Source: CAZKEW01 sp964580435 (GTDB taxonomy: Bacteria; Acidobacteriota; Aminicenantia; Aminicenantales; UBA8522). Taken from it: 25,782 nucleotides of DNA. The translations under genes were made by a program, and so were the position numbers. Each line of letters starts with the position of its first letter. The stretch's first letter is position 1. The notes under the pieces were generated by a model. The model saw only the letters and a list, made by a program, of their open reading frames with translations. It had not been told where the DNA came from and did not search any database. Positions 6,184 through 14,687 of the stretch are shown piece by piece. Where the stretch lies: the NCBI GenBank assembly GCA_964580435.1, contig CAZOKP010000033.1, forward strand, positions 1-25,782. The letters are read 5' to 3'.

Positions 6184-8793
6184 GTGGTGCGAGTACTGGT
6201 CATTTCTAACTTCTATCCCCCCGAGCGCAAAACCGGCTCCACACTCGGTTGCCGGAATATCGTCGAATCCCTGAAGGCTCGCGGACACCATGTCCAGGTC
6301 CTCACCGGCGCTCTCGAGTCAAAAAAGCAACACAGCACAGGCGATGTTCACGGCTGGCTTAGAAGAGATTCTAAGGAAACGCAGCACTGGCATGCCGTTT
6401 TTCTTAAGGAGCTGGCCAATCAGACTCTTTCCAGGAGGCTTTTTCAGGACTTTCGGCCGGATGTCATCTTTCTATTCGACCTTTCCCAGGTCTCTGTCTC
6501 TCTTGCTCTATTGGGCCAGGACATGGGGCTGCCCACCTGTTTCTACGTTTCTTCGGACTGGTTCGCCACTTGGGAAAGAGACCCTTGGTATCAGGTCTGG
6601 CCAAAGGACAGAGGGGGCTCCAGGGTTCTTCGCTTTTTGAGCCGTCATTTCGGGCTTGTCCCCCCTTCGCAGCCTTTAGACCTAAGCGGCGTGATCTTTG
6701 CCAGCGCTTTTCTCAAGAACATGGCCATGCAGGTTGGCCGGCCCGTGGCTCAGGCCCCGGTGGTTCCCTGGGGGATCGACCTCGGCCGTTTTTCCTATAA
6801 GCAAGCTAGCCGACAGGCACCGAGCCGGCTGCTTTACGTCGGGAAAGTCGGGCCTGAAAAGGGTATTGATATTGCCATTGAAGCGTTGGGGATATTGAAA
6901 AAGGAGCGGGGCTACGCTGATCTGTCTCTCACGATCTCGGGAGACGATCAGGATTGTCCTTCCTTTGTGACCTATCTGCGCGATTTGGGCGCCCATCGCG
7001 GCGTTCTCAATAACCTGATTTTTTCGGGCTATACTCCGAGCGAAAAAATGCCCAGCCTTTATCAGGCTCATGACATCTTCGTTTTTCCCTCAGCGAAAGA
7101 GGAACCGCTGACCATCTCCCTGTTAGAAGCCATGTCCTGTGGAACGGCGGTCGTCAGCACGTCCTCAGGCGGGAATTCAGAAATCCTCAAAGAGGGAACA
7201 AACGCCCTGGTCATTCCTAAAGAGAACCCGGAGCAGTGCGCCAGCGAAGTCCTGCGGCTGCTCAAGGAGCCGGGGCTGTTTGAATCCCTGCGCGCACAGG
7301 CCAGGAGCACTATTGAAGAGCGGTTTGGGCTCGACCGATCGGTTGATGCCCTAGAGGAAATTTTGATGGACGCCGCAGGGCAGGCGGCCGCCGCTCTTCC
7401 GGGACGGGAATCAAAAGAACTTCCGTCAACGGCGGGGGACGCGCGTCCTGAACCCATGACGCGACTCATCCGTCGAGCCGAGCGATGGCTGAAATGGGGC
7501 AGTCTGATCGTTCTCACCCGAGCTTTCCTGAAACCGCCTTTTCTCGCCCAGAAAATAAGGGCCGCGTTTCAAAAATCCTCCTCTTTCATCGCGCTGCTTG
7601 TTTTCCCCGTCCTCTATGAAGGATTCTTTCTGTTACGCGGCCGCCAGCGCAAATCGACCTCAACCGCTGCCCCTCAACCCCGAAAGGTCTTGGTCGTCCA
7701 ACTGGCTGATATCGGCGATGTCATACTGACCAGCCCTTTTCTTCGCGAGCTGCGGCGCTTCCTGCCCCGCGCCAGGATCACTCTTGCGGTCCAGCCCAGG
7801 ATGTTCAACCTGGTCGAAAAATGCCCCTATATCGACGAGGTGATCCCGTTCCGCTGGAGAACGGTTAGACATTGGAAGGACGCCTTTCGCGGCCACCTCC
7901 TTTGGTGGCTGGAGGCATCACGGTTGGCCGGCCGCCGCCTGTGGAAGCATTATTTCGACACGGCCATTTCGCTCCGGTGGAATAACGATGCCTGTCAGGC
8001 TGCGGCGCTCATCCTGATGTACACGAGCGGCGCTCCCCGCCGCATTGCCTATATCAACGGCCCCGGTGATTTTCTGTTCCATCGCCTGGGCGACGTGAAC
8101 CGCTTGACGACCGAAGGGCCTGTCCGGGGCGCTCTCAAGCACGAAATTGAACGGCAACTGGACATCCTCCATTTCCTGGGGGCGCAGCCTGAAGATACAC
8201 ATCTTGAGGTCTGGACCTCGCGGGAGGACGAACAATTCGCCAAGAATCTCCTCAACCGATACGGCATCGTTCCAACGGACTTTCTGATCGCCCTAGCGCC
8301 TGGAGCGGCTTGGGCCTACCGCCGTTGGCCGGCGGATCGTTTCATCGAATTGGGCCGATGGCTGCAAGAAACCTGCAAGGCCACTGTCCTGATTATCGCG
8401 GACAAAGGCGAGCAGGATTTAGCGGGTCAAATGGAAAGGGGATTGCAGATCCGTCTCACGATAAACCTCGCCGGCAAAACAACTCTGCGAGAAATGGCCG
8501 CGGTCCTGAAGCACTGCAACCTGTTCATCGGCAACGACTCCGGCCCGATGCACATAGCGGCAGCTTCCGGCGTTCCGTCGGTGGGTCTGTTCGGCCCGGG
8601 TGAGTACGAGCGCTTCCGGCCGTGGGGCAAAGATCATGAAACCGTTCGCCTGGGGCTGACCTGCAATCCGTGTTCGGAAAATTGCCGCTTCGATCAAGCG
8701 CGCTGCATTCAAGGGATCACCGTGAGTCAAGTCCGGAGCGTGCTGGCAAAAAAACTGCTGAGCAGGCGTCATCTTGAAATAAAAAAGGATTGA
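6184..8793 (+). CDS. Two-domain glycosyltransferase, GT4-GT9 fusion
   Basis: An 869-residue fusion of two glycosyltransferases. Residues 1-395 are a GT-B enzyme of family GT4. They open with VISNFYPPE, have the donor-domain start LLYVGKVGPEKG near 217, and the E307-x7-E315 motif in EEPLTISLLEAMSCG. Residues 500-869 are GT9 (heptosyltransferase-like): LADIGDVILTSPFL near 507, LAPGAAWAYRRWP near 704, NDSGPMHIAA from 784, and a cysteine cluster at 827, 830, 834 and 841. The linker of about 100 residues holds a hydrophobic stretch at 467-485 that may touch the membrane. The start is GTG at 6184 or the next codon at 6187; no in-frame ATG lies upstream. It probably adds two successive sugars to a lipid-linked or surface glycan. 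Confidence 0.9.
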   Translation: MVRVLVISNFYPPERKTGSTLGCRNIVESLKARGHHVQVLTGALESKKQHSTGDVHGWLRRDSKETQHWHAVFLKELANQTLSRRLFQDFRPDVIFLFDLSQVSVSLALLGQDMGLPTCFYVSSDWFATWERDPWYQVWPKDRGGSRVLRFLSRHFGLVPPSQPLDLSGVIFASAFLKNMAMQVGRPVAQAPVVPWGIDLGRFSYKQASRQAPSRLLYVGKVGPEKGIDIAIEALGILKKERGYADLSLTISGDDQDCPSFVTYLRDLGAHRGVLNNLIFSGYTPSEKMPSLYQAHDIFVFPSAKEEPLTISLLEAMSCGTAVVSTSSGGNSEILKEGTNALVIPKENPEQCASEVLRLLKEPGLFESLRAQARSTIEERFGLDRSVDALEEILMDAAGQAAAALPGRESKELPSTAGDARPEPMTRLIRRAERWLKWGSLIVLTRAFLKPPFLAQKIRAAFQKSSSFIALLVFPVLYEGFFLLRGRQRKSTSTAAPQPRKVLVVQLADIGDVILTSPFLRELRRFLPRARITLAVQPRMFNLVEKCPYIDEVIPFRWRTVRHWKDAFRGHLLWWLEASRLAGRRLWKHYFDTAISLRWNNDACQAAALILMYTSGAPRRIAYINGPGDFLFHRLGDVNRLTTEGPVRGALKHEIERQLDILHFLGAQPEDTHLEVWTSREDEQFAKNLLNRYGIVPTDFLIALAPGAAWAYRRWPADRFIELGRWLQETCKATVLIIADKGEQDLAGQMERGLQIRLTINLAGKTTLREMAAVLKHCNLFIGNDSGPMHIAAASGVPSVGLFGPGEYERFRPWGKDHETVRLGLTCNPCSENCRFDQARCIQGITVSQVRSVLAKKLLSRRHLEIKKD

Positions 8794-8823
8794 TTATAAA
8801 ATCCGAGCAGCGACTAAAAAGGA

Positions 8824-9372
8824 GTGTCCCAGCCGGCTAAAATGGAAGAAACTGTGGCCCAGGAGATCCAGCGATTAAAAGAAGAGTTGGACAGGAAAAG
8901 GAGGGAGATCGAGGACATCAAGGAACTGGCCAACAAAGAAATAGACCGGTCCTTTCCCGCCCATCTGGAGGAGTTTTCGGAACGGGAGCTGGAGACCTAC
9001 ATCGCCGAGTCCATCGCTTCCATAAAGAGAAAGATCGACTCGCGGCCGGCCCAAGAACCCATCACGTCCCACAGAAAAGTCATCGGCCGGCCCATCGTTA
9101 CTCTCAAGCGATTTCTGCTCCAGAGTCTGGCCGATTACAATGACCTCTTTCTGGATAAACAGATTCGGTTCAACCGGCAATCCGTCGATTTGTACCAAGC
9201 CCTGCTTCTCCGGACCAGACACAATAAGGAAAGGATGAAACAGATCCAGGAACAGATCAGCGCCTGCGAAGAAAGCCTGGTTGTCCTCAAGGCCAAGCTC
9301 GAAGACCTGCGGGCAAACCTGGAACGGCTCGAGAACACGGCCGAAGGCCGGAAACTGCCTGTTCAAGACTAG
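8824..9372 (+). CDS. Coiled-coil protein of the surface-glycan block
   Basis: A 182-residue, highly charged helical protein without a catalytic motif. Residues 8-40 and 130-172 have the heptad character of coiled coils. The middle, around 84-128 (HRKVIGRPIVTLKRFL and DKQIRFNRQSVDLYQ), resembles the helical segment I have seen in front of methyltransferases and glycosyltransferases of polysaccharide loci; this is recollection, not a search. Two starts are possible: GTG at 8824, which touches the GGAG and so is badly spaced, or ATG at 8842, for which that GGAG is about 17 nt away. It lies between two glycosyltransferase genes, 30 nt after the first, so it may scaffold them. No enzymatic role is visible. 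Confidence 0.7.
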   Translation: MSQPAKMEETVAQEIQRLKEELDRKRREIEDIKELANKEIDRSFPAHLEEFSERELETYIAESIASIKRKIDSRPAQEPITSHRKVIGRPIVTLKRFLLQSLADYNDLFLDKQIRFNRQSVDLYQALLLRTRHNKERMKQIQEQISACEESLVVLKAKLEDLRANLERLENTAEGRKLPVQD

Positions 9373-9406
9373 CGCCGCCTGGTGTTTGCGCCGGAGCCGA
9401 CCTCCC

Positions 9407-10687
9407 ATGTCAAAAGAAGAGAGAATAATTCAAGAACTGGCCAAAGAAACCGGCGAAATTTCTGTGGCTCAGGGAATCCAGGCTGCCTATAATCATGTGA
9501 TGCGGGCCGAGGTCGCGCTCCATCTCCGCAGGCCATCCCTGGCCATCTATGATCACGCTTTCCATTTTATCGGGGGAGCCCAAAAATACGGGCTGACCAT
9601 GGCTTCGGCGCTCCAGGACCGATTCGACATCACCCTGATCGTCAACCATGAGGTCAGCCACGAGGATTTCTTGGACTGGTACGGCCTCGACCTGTCCGCC
9701 TGCCGGATCAAGGTCATCAAGCTCCCCTTTTTTGAGGAGAGGGGGTTTCGGCATCTTGACCCGGCCATCATTCCCCATGAAACCAGGAACCCTTTCCATT
9801 TGGTCAGCCGAGAAAGCGGCGGCTACGATATTTTCATCAATAACAGCATGAACGAGATGGTCTATCCGTTATCCGGACTCTCCGTTCTGGTCTGTCATTT
9901 CCCCGAGAGAAGGCCCCGAACCTATTTTTACGCCGACCGCTATACCCATGTGGTCTGCAACAGCCTCTATACCGCCGAGTGGGTCGAGAAGAAATGGAAG
10001 CTCACTCCGCATAAGCAGATTTATCCTCCTGTCGATATGGGAAATGCGGCGGCGGGGCTTCCCAAAAGGAAACTCATCCTCTCCGTGGCGAGGTTCGAAG
10101 TGGAAGGCGCCAAAAGGCAGAAGGAAATGATCGAGGCGTTCCAGAGCCTGAACGAGAAATGGCCGGAAATCGCCACAAGCTGGACGTTCATTCTAGCGGG
10201 CGGCAGCAGCCCGGACAATCCCTATCTCGACGGATTAGAAAAGATGATCGCCGGGCATCGGGGTCAAAATATCGAACTGAAGGTCAATCTGCCTGTCGAA
10301 GAACTGAAGCGCCTGTACCAGGAAGCGACGTTGTTCTGGCATATGTGCGGACTCAAACACGAAGATCCGTCCGAAATCGAGCATTTCGGCATGACCACCG
10401 TTGAGGCGATGCAGAACGAAGCGGTCCCGATCGTCTATGACGGAGGCGGACTCAGGGAAATCGTGGATCACGGCGTGAATGGATTCAGGGCGAGGTCCAA
10501 GGCCGAGCTACTCGAATATACGCTGAGACTCTTCCGCGACGGAAAACTCGTGCGGGCGCTAGGGCAATCAGCCCACCAAAAGGCTCAGCGGTACACGCGG
10601 GCGAGGTTCGAGGCCGGGATCAGAGCTTTTTTTGACGATATGCTCGAGACATACATTTTCGCCCAGAAAACCAGGCCCTCCGAATAG
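9407..10687 (+). CDS. Glycosyltransferase family 4
   Basis: A 426-residue GT-B glycosyltransferase. The acceptor side holds HFIGGAQKYGLTMASAL at 53-69, the glycine-rich loop common in GT4. The donor side begins near 223 (LILSVARFEVEGAKRQ) and carries the E325-x7-E333 motif (EHFGMTTVE) followed by an invariant-type GGG near 346-348. The reading frame stays open upstream to 9281, but that part overlaps the coiled-coil gene. The ATG at 9407 has GGAG 10 nt upstream and starts a sensible protein, so I chose it. Residues 1-40 form an extra helix before the catalytic fold. It likely acts with the GT4-GT9 fusion on the same glycan. The acceptor and sugar are unknown. Confidence 0.88.
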   Translation: MSKEERIIQELAKETGEISVAQGIQAAYNHVMRAEVALHLRRPSLAIYDHAFHFIGGAQKYGLTMASALQDRFDITLIVNHEVSHEDFLDWYGLDLSACRIKVIKLPFFEERGFRHLDPAIIPHETRNPFHLVSRESGGYDIFINNSMNEMVYPLSGLSVLVCHFPERRPRTYFYADRYTHVVCNSLYTAEWVEKKWKLTPHKQIYPPVDMGNAAAGLPKRKLILSVARFEVEGAKRQKEMIEAFQSLNEKWPEIATSWTFILAGGSSPDNPYLDGLEKMIAGHRGQNIELKVNLPVEELKRLYQEATLFWHMCGLKHEDPSEIEHFGMTTVEAMQNEAVPIVYDGGGLREIVDHGVNGFRARSKAELLEYTLRLFRDGKLVRALGQSAHQKAQRYTRARFEAGIRAFFDDMLETYIFAQKTRPSE

Positions 10688-10711
10688 ACTGCGCTTGACT
10701 ATTACCAGAGG

Positions 10712-10975
10712 ATGAGAAAAGCGGTCATCTTTCAAGGAGCGGCCGGCATCGAGCTCTTTCTGCTTCACCTGGATACCCGGGAAAAGCGCAGGAAGCCGTT
10801 CGTGATTCTGCCGGATTCTTCGTTCGTGAACTGGGGATTCAGGGCTGCGAGTCAGACCGCTCCGGGCCTTATAATATTTCCCTCAGCGGACCTTTCCGCC
10901 GCGTCACTCTCATCTGGTCCAGTAATTCCAAAAGGGGAATTGCATACTTCCGGCTTAGGCCGGTCATCGCCTTGA
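10712..10975 (+). CDS. Short ORF in frame with the preceding stop; possible gene remnant
   Basis: An open frame of 87 codons begins at ATG 10712 in the same frame as the upstream glycosyltransferase, 24 nt past its TAG stop, with no stop in between. Codon choice up to about 10868 looks coding (ATC, CTG, GAG and CTC rich), and the residues (KAVIFQGAAGIELFLLHLD and so on) are plausible protein. The last 107 nt run over the end of the convergent SelB-like gene and read as non-protein there. The AGAGG touches the ATG, so its spacing is poor. It could be the surviving start of a degraded gene, a read-through tail, or chance. I do not recognise it. Confidence 0.25.
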   Translation: MRKAVIFQGAAGIELFLLHLDTREKRRKPFVILPDSSFVNWGFRAASQTAPGLIIFPSADLSAASLSSGPVIPKGELHTSGLGRSSP

Positions 10976-11954
10976 ATTCTTGAACGGTCATCTCCTTCTT
11001 ACCCAGAGCTCTCACTTTGCCTACGATGTCGTCCAGCCAACGAGAATGGATGTAGAGTCCCTCCGGCCCCGGAATGATCTTCTCTTTTTCGATGAGAAGC
11101 GCAAGAAGGCGCTCCAACCGCTCGGCCGAAAGGCGAAACTCCTTCTGGATTTCCGCCATGGAAACAGACTGAAATTCTCCCTTGAGACACATCTCCTCGA
11201 GTCGCTGGAGGATTTTTTCTTCGTGAGGAGAAAGCACAACCTCTTCCGAATGAAGAGCGAGCCTCTGGCCGACCTCGTGGACCAGGGCCTTTTTTTCGAG
11301 CGTTTTGACGGCCAGCGCCAGGACCTTCTCGTTGAGGTCAAATCTTTTTCTGATTCTCTCCAGCGCGATGCCTCTTTGGGCCGGGTGCCGCTGCCGGATC
11401 TGTTCAATAAAAGAAAGAATCTTTTCGCCGAGAAAGTCAAAGCTCTCTTGAGAGATGAGATAGAGCGGAGAAAAGGAGATGATCTTAACCTCCCCTTCCT
11501 CCTCCAGCTTTTCAGCCAGGCGCAAAATCCTCTCCTCGCCGAGAGCGGCGAATTCCCAGATCTCCTGTTCCCTCAGCCCTTTTGTTCCTTTTTCCCGGCT
11601 CAGCCCGGCGAGCATCTCCTTCTCGCTTCCCGAAAGAGCAAACAGGAAATCGATCCTGGCTTCTTTCTTGAATTTGCCTCTCTCTGGCAGGAAGGGATTG
11701 AGGACAACGCCGCAGCCGACGGATCCACTTCTCTCCATGTCCAATACTTCGAACGGGTCTTTCCATTTCAAAGAAAGGGGGCGCCGGGTCGAAACCTGGA
11801 TAAAAAACCGGCGCGCCTCCGCTTCCTCGGCCTGCTCATAAAGACGCAGAACAGCTGGAACTTTCTGCCCCCGGATCACGAGCACAGCTTGAGCGGGCGG
11901 AGTCCCGGCGGCTTTTTCCAGGACTACGGAAGCTTCGAAGCGACAGGTGTTCAT
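10869..11954 (-). CDS. SelB-like protein lacking the GTPase domain
   Basis: A 361-residue protein that matches only the second half of selenocysteine elongation factor SelB. Residues 1-90 look like the EF-Tu-type third beta-barrel (RFEASVVL..., then GSVGCGVVLNPF where SelB has its GGG.VLdP motif). Residues 130-361 are a run of winged helices, ending in the typical SelB C-terminus (EFKAMTGLSRKYAIPLLE then MRVTRRKG). The GTPase and second barrel are absent, and the upstream bases encode RNase R. The ATG overlaps the rnr stop by 4 nt, so the two are translationally coupled. In SelB the winged helices bind the SECIS RNA hairpin. Here an RNA-binding role next to an exoribonuclease is plausible but unproven. 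It cannot deliver tRNA by itself. Confidence 0.75.
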   Translation of the reverse strand: MNTCRFEASVVLEKAAGTPPAQAVLVIRGQKVPAVLRLYEQAEEAEARRFFIQVSTRRPLSLKWKDPFEVLDMERSGSVGCGVVLNPFLPERGKFKKEARIDFLFALSGSEKEMLAGLSREKGTKGLREQEIWEFAALGEERILRLAEKLEEEGEVKIISFSPLYLISQESFDFLGEKILSFIEQIRQRHPAQRGIALERIRKRFDLNEKVLALAVKTLEKKALVHEVGQRLALHSEEVVLSPHEEKILQRLEEMCLKGEFQSVSMAEIQKEFRLSAERLERLLALLIEKEKIIPGPEGLYIHSRWLDDIVGKVRALGKKEMTVQEFKAMTGLSRKYAIPLLELLDQMRVTRRKGPLREIL

Positions 11955-14023
11955 CGGGAAACCCCAGAGGAATCCCGGCTCAGGACCAGGCCCATCCGGC
12001 GCCGGATGGGGTCCACCGAAGCCAGGATGACTTTGACTCGTTCCCCTAAATCGAACTTTCTCCCCGACCGCCTTCCCACCAGCGTTTTTTGCGACCTTCT
12101 GTGATAGTAGTCACCGTCGAGGTCGGCATAAGGAATAAGGCCGTCGACAAAATAATCTTCGAGCTCAACCACGACACCGGCCTTCGTTATGTCCACAATG
12201 AGCCCCTCGACTTCCTCTCCCAGCTTGCTCTTGAGGAAGCGGAAGATACGCCATTCCACCAGCCGCTTCTCCGCCTCGTCGGCCGCTCTCTCCCGCTCGG
12301 AGCAGTGAAGAGCCAGGGAAGGAAGCGCAGGGATCCGGAGTTTTTCTCCTCGGATGGCAGCTTTTATCAGACGATGCACGATAAGGTCAGGATAGCGCCG
12401 GATGGGAGAGGTGAAATGGGTATATTCTTTCTTGGCCAGACCGTAATGTCCCGTGTTTTCGGCAGAATAGACGGCAATCCGAAGGCCGCGGAGGACCTGG
12501 AATTGAATGAACTTTTCCTCGGGCTTCCCTTCCACCTGTTTCAGGATCCGTTGCAAATCTTTTGCGGTCACCTTCTCGGGCTTCGGCAGGAAGAAACCAA
12601 AATGCTCCAGCAGCCCGCGCAGTTCTTCCAGGTCGGCCAGCCCGGGAGCGGGATGGACCCTGTAGAGGGCCTGCAGCGATTTCCGGGTCAAGGCTGACGC
12701 AACGGCCTCGTTCGCCGCTACCATGAATTCCTCGATGAGATGGTGGGCTTCATTCGCCTCGAAAGCGGCCACCTGCTGGAGTTTGCCTTCCCGGTAGACG
12801 AGTTCAGGTTCGAGGAGGTCAAAATTGAGGCTTCCCGCATCTTCCCTTCTCTTCCGCAGAAGAGAAGCGACCTCTCTCATCAGCAATAAATCCGGGACCA
12901 GCGCTGCAAATTTTCGGCGTTCATCTCCGTCTCCCCCGAAAATCTTGAACACAGACGTGTAGGTCATTCGTTCCGCCGTCTTGATGATCGAAGGATGGAA
13001 TTCCGATTTCACCACCCGGCCGTTCTGATCGATCTCGAGCAGCACGGAAAATGTCAGCCTCGTCTTTCTGGGCCGAAGGCTCGAAAGGTCATTGGACAGC
13101 TCTTCCGGAAGCATGGGCAAGGTGAGGTCGGGAAAATAGACGCTCGTAGCGCGCTGCAAGGCCTCCTTGTCTAAGGCGGATCCCGGCTTGACATAGTGCG
13201 AGACATCGGCGATGTGAACGCCCAAAAGAAAATGCCCCGAAGCGAGCTTCTTCACGCTGACCGCATCGTCAAAGTCCTGAGCCGTTTCTCCATCAATCGT
13301 CATCGTGCGCCAGCGCCGGTAATCTTTCCTCCCCGCTCTGTCCTGGGCCAAGATCCGGCGGGAGATTCGCTGCGCTTCCATTCGAGTGGCGGACAAAAAG
13401 GCGGCGGCTAAATTGTGTTGCTTGATAACGACCTGCGTGTCAACCCCCGGTTCATCGGGCCGGCCCAAGACGCTTTTGAGCGTCCAGCTATCTCTTTTCA
13501 CCTCAACGATCATACCGGGCTTTAAGGTGAAAGATCCTTTGGAAGCGAGCGGGATCTCCTCGGATGAACCCGAGTCCAGGAGCACAAAAAAAGGCTGGCC
13601 GAATCGCTCGTCATAAATTCCCAGAGCCGTCTCCCGGCCTTTTTCGAGGATGCGGACAATCCTCCCTTCCGGCTTTCCTCTCTTCCCCCGCTCTTCGTAG
13701 AGAACCTCGACGATATCGCCCGTGAGGGCCCCGAGCGAGTGCCGGCCGGGTATGAAGACATCCTCCATTTCTTTGTTCTCGGGCCGGACAAACCCGAATC
13801 CTCTCGAAGAGGACAGGAATTCGCCCCTGATGACTCTTCTTTCGTGCGGCACAAAGTAAGAGTCCTTATTCTTGAGGACCACAGCCCGCTTCTGGAGCTC
13901 CTTCAAAGCACGGCGCAACTTCTTCTGCTCTTTCACCCCAAGACGCATGAGGCGGGCGATTTGATGGAAAGAGAGGCCGTTCCGTTTTTGCCTCAACACA
14001 GAAAGCAGGTTTTCTTCCATCAT
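11951..14023 (-). CDS. rnr: Ribonuclease R
   Basis: A 690-residue 3'-to-5' exoribonuclease of the RNB family, degrading structured RNA in the cytoplasm. In order it has an N-terminal winged helix (about 1-60), cold-shock/OB domains (about 65-230, with SSRGFGFVRPENKEMEDVFI), the RNB catalytic domain, and an S1 domain at the C-terminus (about 605-680). The metal ligands are D244, D250, D252 and D253 in TIDGETAQDFDDAV, matching the four aspartates of E. coli RNase R. The EYTHFTSPIRRYPDLIVH motif is intact. The Lys-rich tail of the E. coli enzyme is missing, giving a slightly short protein. One base separates its ATG from the upstream stop, and its stop overlaps the SelB-like start. The start could be either of the first two ATG codons. 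Confidence 0.95.
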   Translation of the reverse strand: MMEENLLSVLRQKRNGLSFHQIARLMRLGVKEQKKLRRALKELQKRAVVLKNKDSYFVPHERRVIRGEFLSSSRGFGFVRPENKEMEDVFIPGRHSLGALTGDIVEVLYEERGKRGKPEGRIVRILEKGRETALGIYDERFGQPFFVLLDSGSSEEIPLASKGSFTLKPGMIVEVKRDSWTLKSVLGRPDEPGVDTQVVIKQHNLAAAFLSATRMEAQRISRRILAQDRAGRKDYRRWRTMTIDGETAQDFDDAVSVKKLASGHFLLGVHIADVSHYVKPGSALDKEALQRATSVYFPDLTLPMLPEELSNDLSSLRPRKTRLTFSVLLEIDQNGRVVKSEFHPSIIKTAERMTYTSVFKIFGGDGDERRKFAALVPDLLLMREVASLLRKRREDAGSLNFDLLEPELVYREGKLQQVAAFEANEAHHLIEEFMVAANEAVASALTRKSLQALYRVHPAPGLADLEELRGLLEHFGFFLPKPEKVTAKDLQRILKQVEGKPEEKFIQFQVLRGLRIAVYSAENTGHYGLAKKEYTHFTSPIRRYPDLIVHRLIKAAIRGEKLRIPALPSLALHCSERERAADEAEKRLVEWRIFRFLKSKLGEEVEGLIVDITKAGVVVELEDYFVDGLIPYADLDGDYYHRRSQKTLVGRRSGRKFDLGERVKVILASVDPIRRRMGLVLSRDSSGVSR

Positions 14024-14024
14024 C

Positions 14025-14663
14025 TCAATAGTAGAAAAGACTGAGGTGGGGGATCTTGTATTTTTCTCGGATGAATTTGATCAGTTGGATTCTATAGATA
14101 TCCCGGGCCTCTCGACCCGGCCGGCCTCGAAATTCAGCCCGGACACGCTTTCCAACTTCGGCTTTATCGGCCTCCGGGGCGTTGCGGAGGATCAACTCTT
14201 CGACGTCCTCCTCTATCTTTTCGAGCGTCTCTTCGCTGACCGTTTTTCGTGAGAGAACCTGAAGGGCTTCCACGTAGATGTCCTTGAGCCACCCGACTTC
14301 AGGAGAAAGGGACGGCAAAAACCTCTCTACTTCGATTCTCACCTTCTTTCTTTTCTCCTCCCGGAAGGCTTCTTTGCTCCGGCGGCCTACGCTCCGGTCC
14401 CTGAACTCGGCGAAAACCTTCAATACTTCGGCACTGCAATAGGAGAGGGAGGACATTTTTCGGCCCCCGGCCTGCCTCTTCCGGTAATTTTCAAAGGCTC
14501 TTCGAATCCCCTCCAAAACAACACGAAGCGGAATGCCCGTCTCCTCCCAGGAGGCGATGGCGACCATGTCCCTGGAGGAGAGGACAAAGGGCGCGCCTCT
14601 GAGGTCAAAGAATACCTGGGCAATTTCCTGGAAGTAGCGGCTCCTCAGCGCCCGGCGTTCCAT
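14025..14663 (-). CDS. Hypothetical protein, 212 residues, between coaX and rnr
   Basis: I cannot name this protein. Its N-terminal part, residues 8-62 (YFQEIAQVFFDLRGAPFVLS, then DMVAIASWEETGIPLRVVLEGIRRAF), follows a pattern I recall from uncharacterised proteins of deltaproteobacteria and acidobacteria: a helix, an RG..f.LS.rD motif, then a W...GiPL.vVL.gI helix. A conserved-looking SLSYCSAEV follows at 72-80. The remainder is helical and rich in Arg, Lys and Glu, with no transmembrane segment or known catalytic motif. It lies 24 nt after coaX and its TGA is one base before the rnr ATG, so it is certainly cotranscribed with rnr. A link to RNA processing is a guess from position only. Confidence 0.75.
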   Translation of the reverse strand: MERRALRSRYFQEIAQVFFDLRGAPFVLSSRDMVAIASWEETGIPLRVVLEGIRRAFENYRKRQAGGRKMSSLSYCSAEVLKVFAEFRDRSVGRRSKEAFREEKRKKVRIEVERFLPSLSPEVGWLKDIYVEALQVLSRKTVSEETLEKIEEDVEELILRNAPEADKAEVGKRVRAEFRGRPGREARDIYRIQLIKFIREKYKIPHLSLFYY

Positions 14664-14687
14664 CCTGTCTCTCTCGGCAAGCGTCTC

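Noticed and set aside
9281..9406. Upstream extension of the GT4 reading frame
   Set aside because: It overlaps the coiled-coil gene in another frame and gives an Arg/Ser-rich non-protein-like start. The ATG at 9407 has a usable ribosome-binding site.
10980..12104. 374-codon plus-strand ORF
   Set aside because: It is antisense to the SelB-like protein and the end of rnr, whose minus-strand products have clear family motifs. The plus-strand translation has none.
10869..14663. Selenocysteine locus suggested by the SelB match
   Set aside because: No selA, selC tRNA, selD or in-frame TGA selenoprotein was seen nearby, so the window gives no evidence of active selenocysteine insertion.
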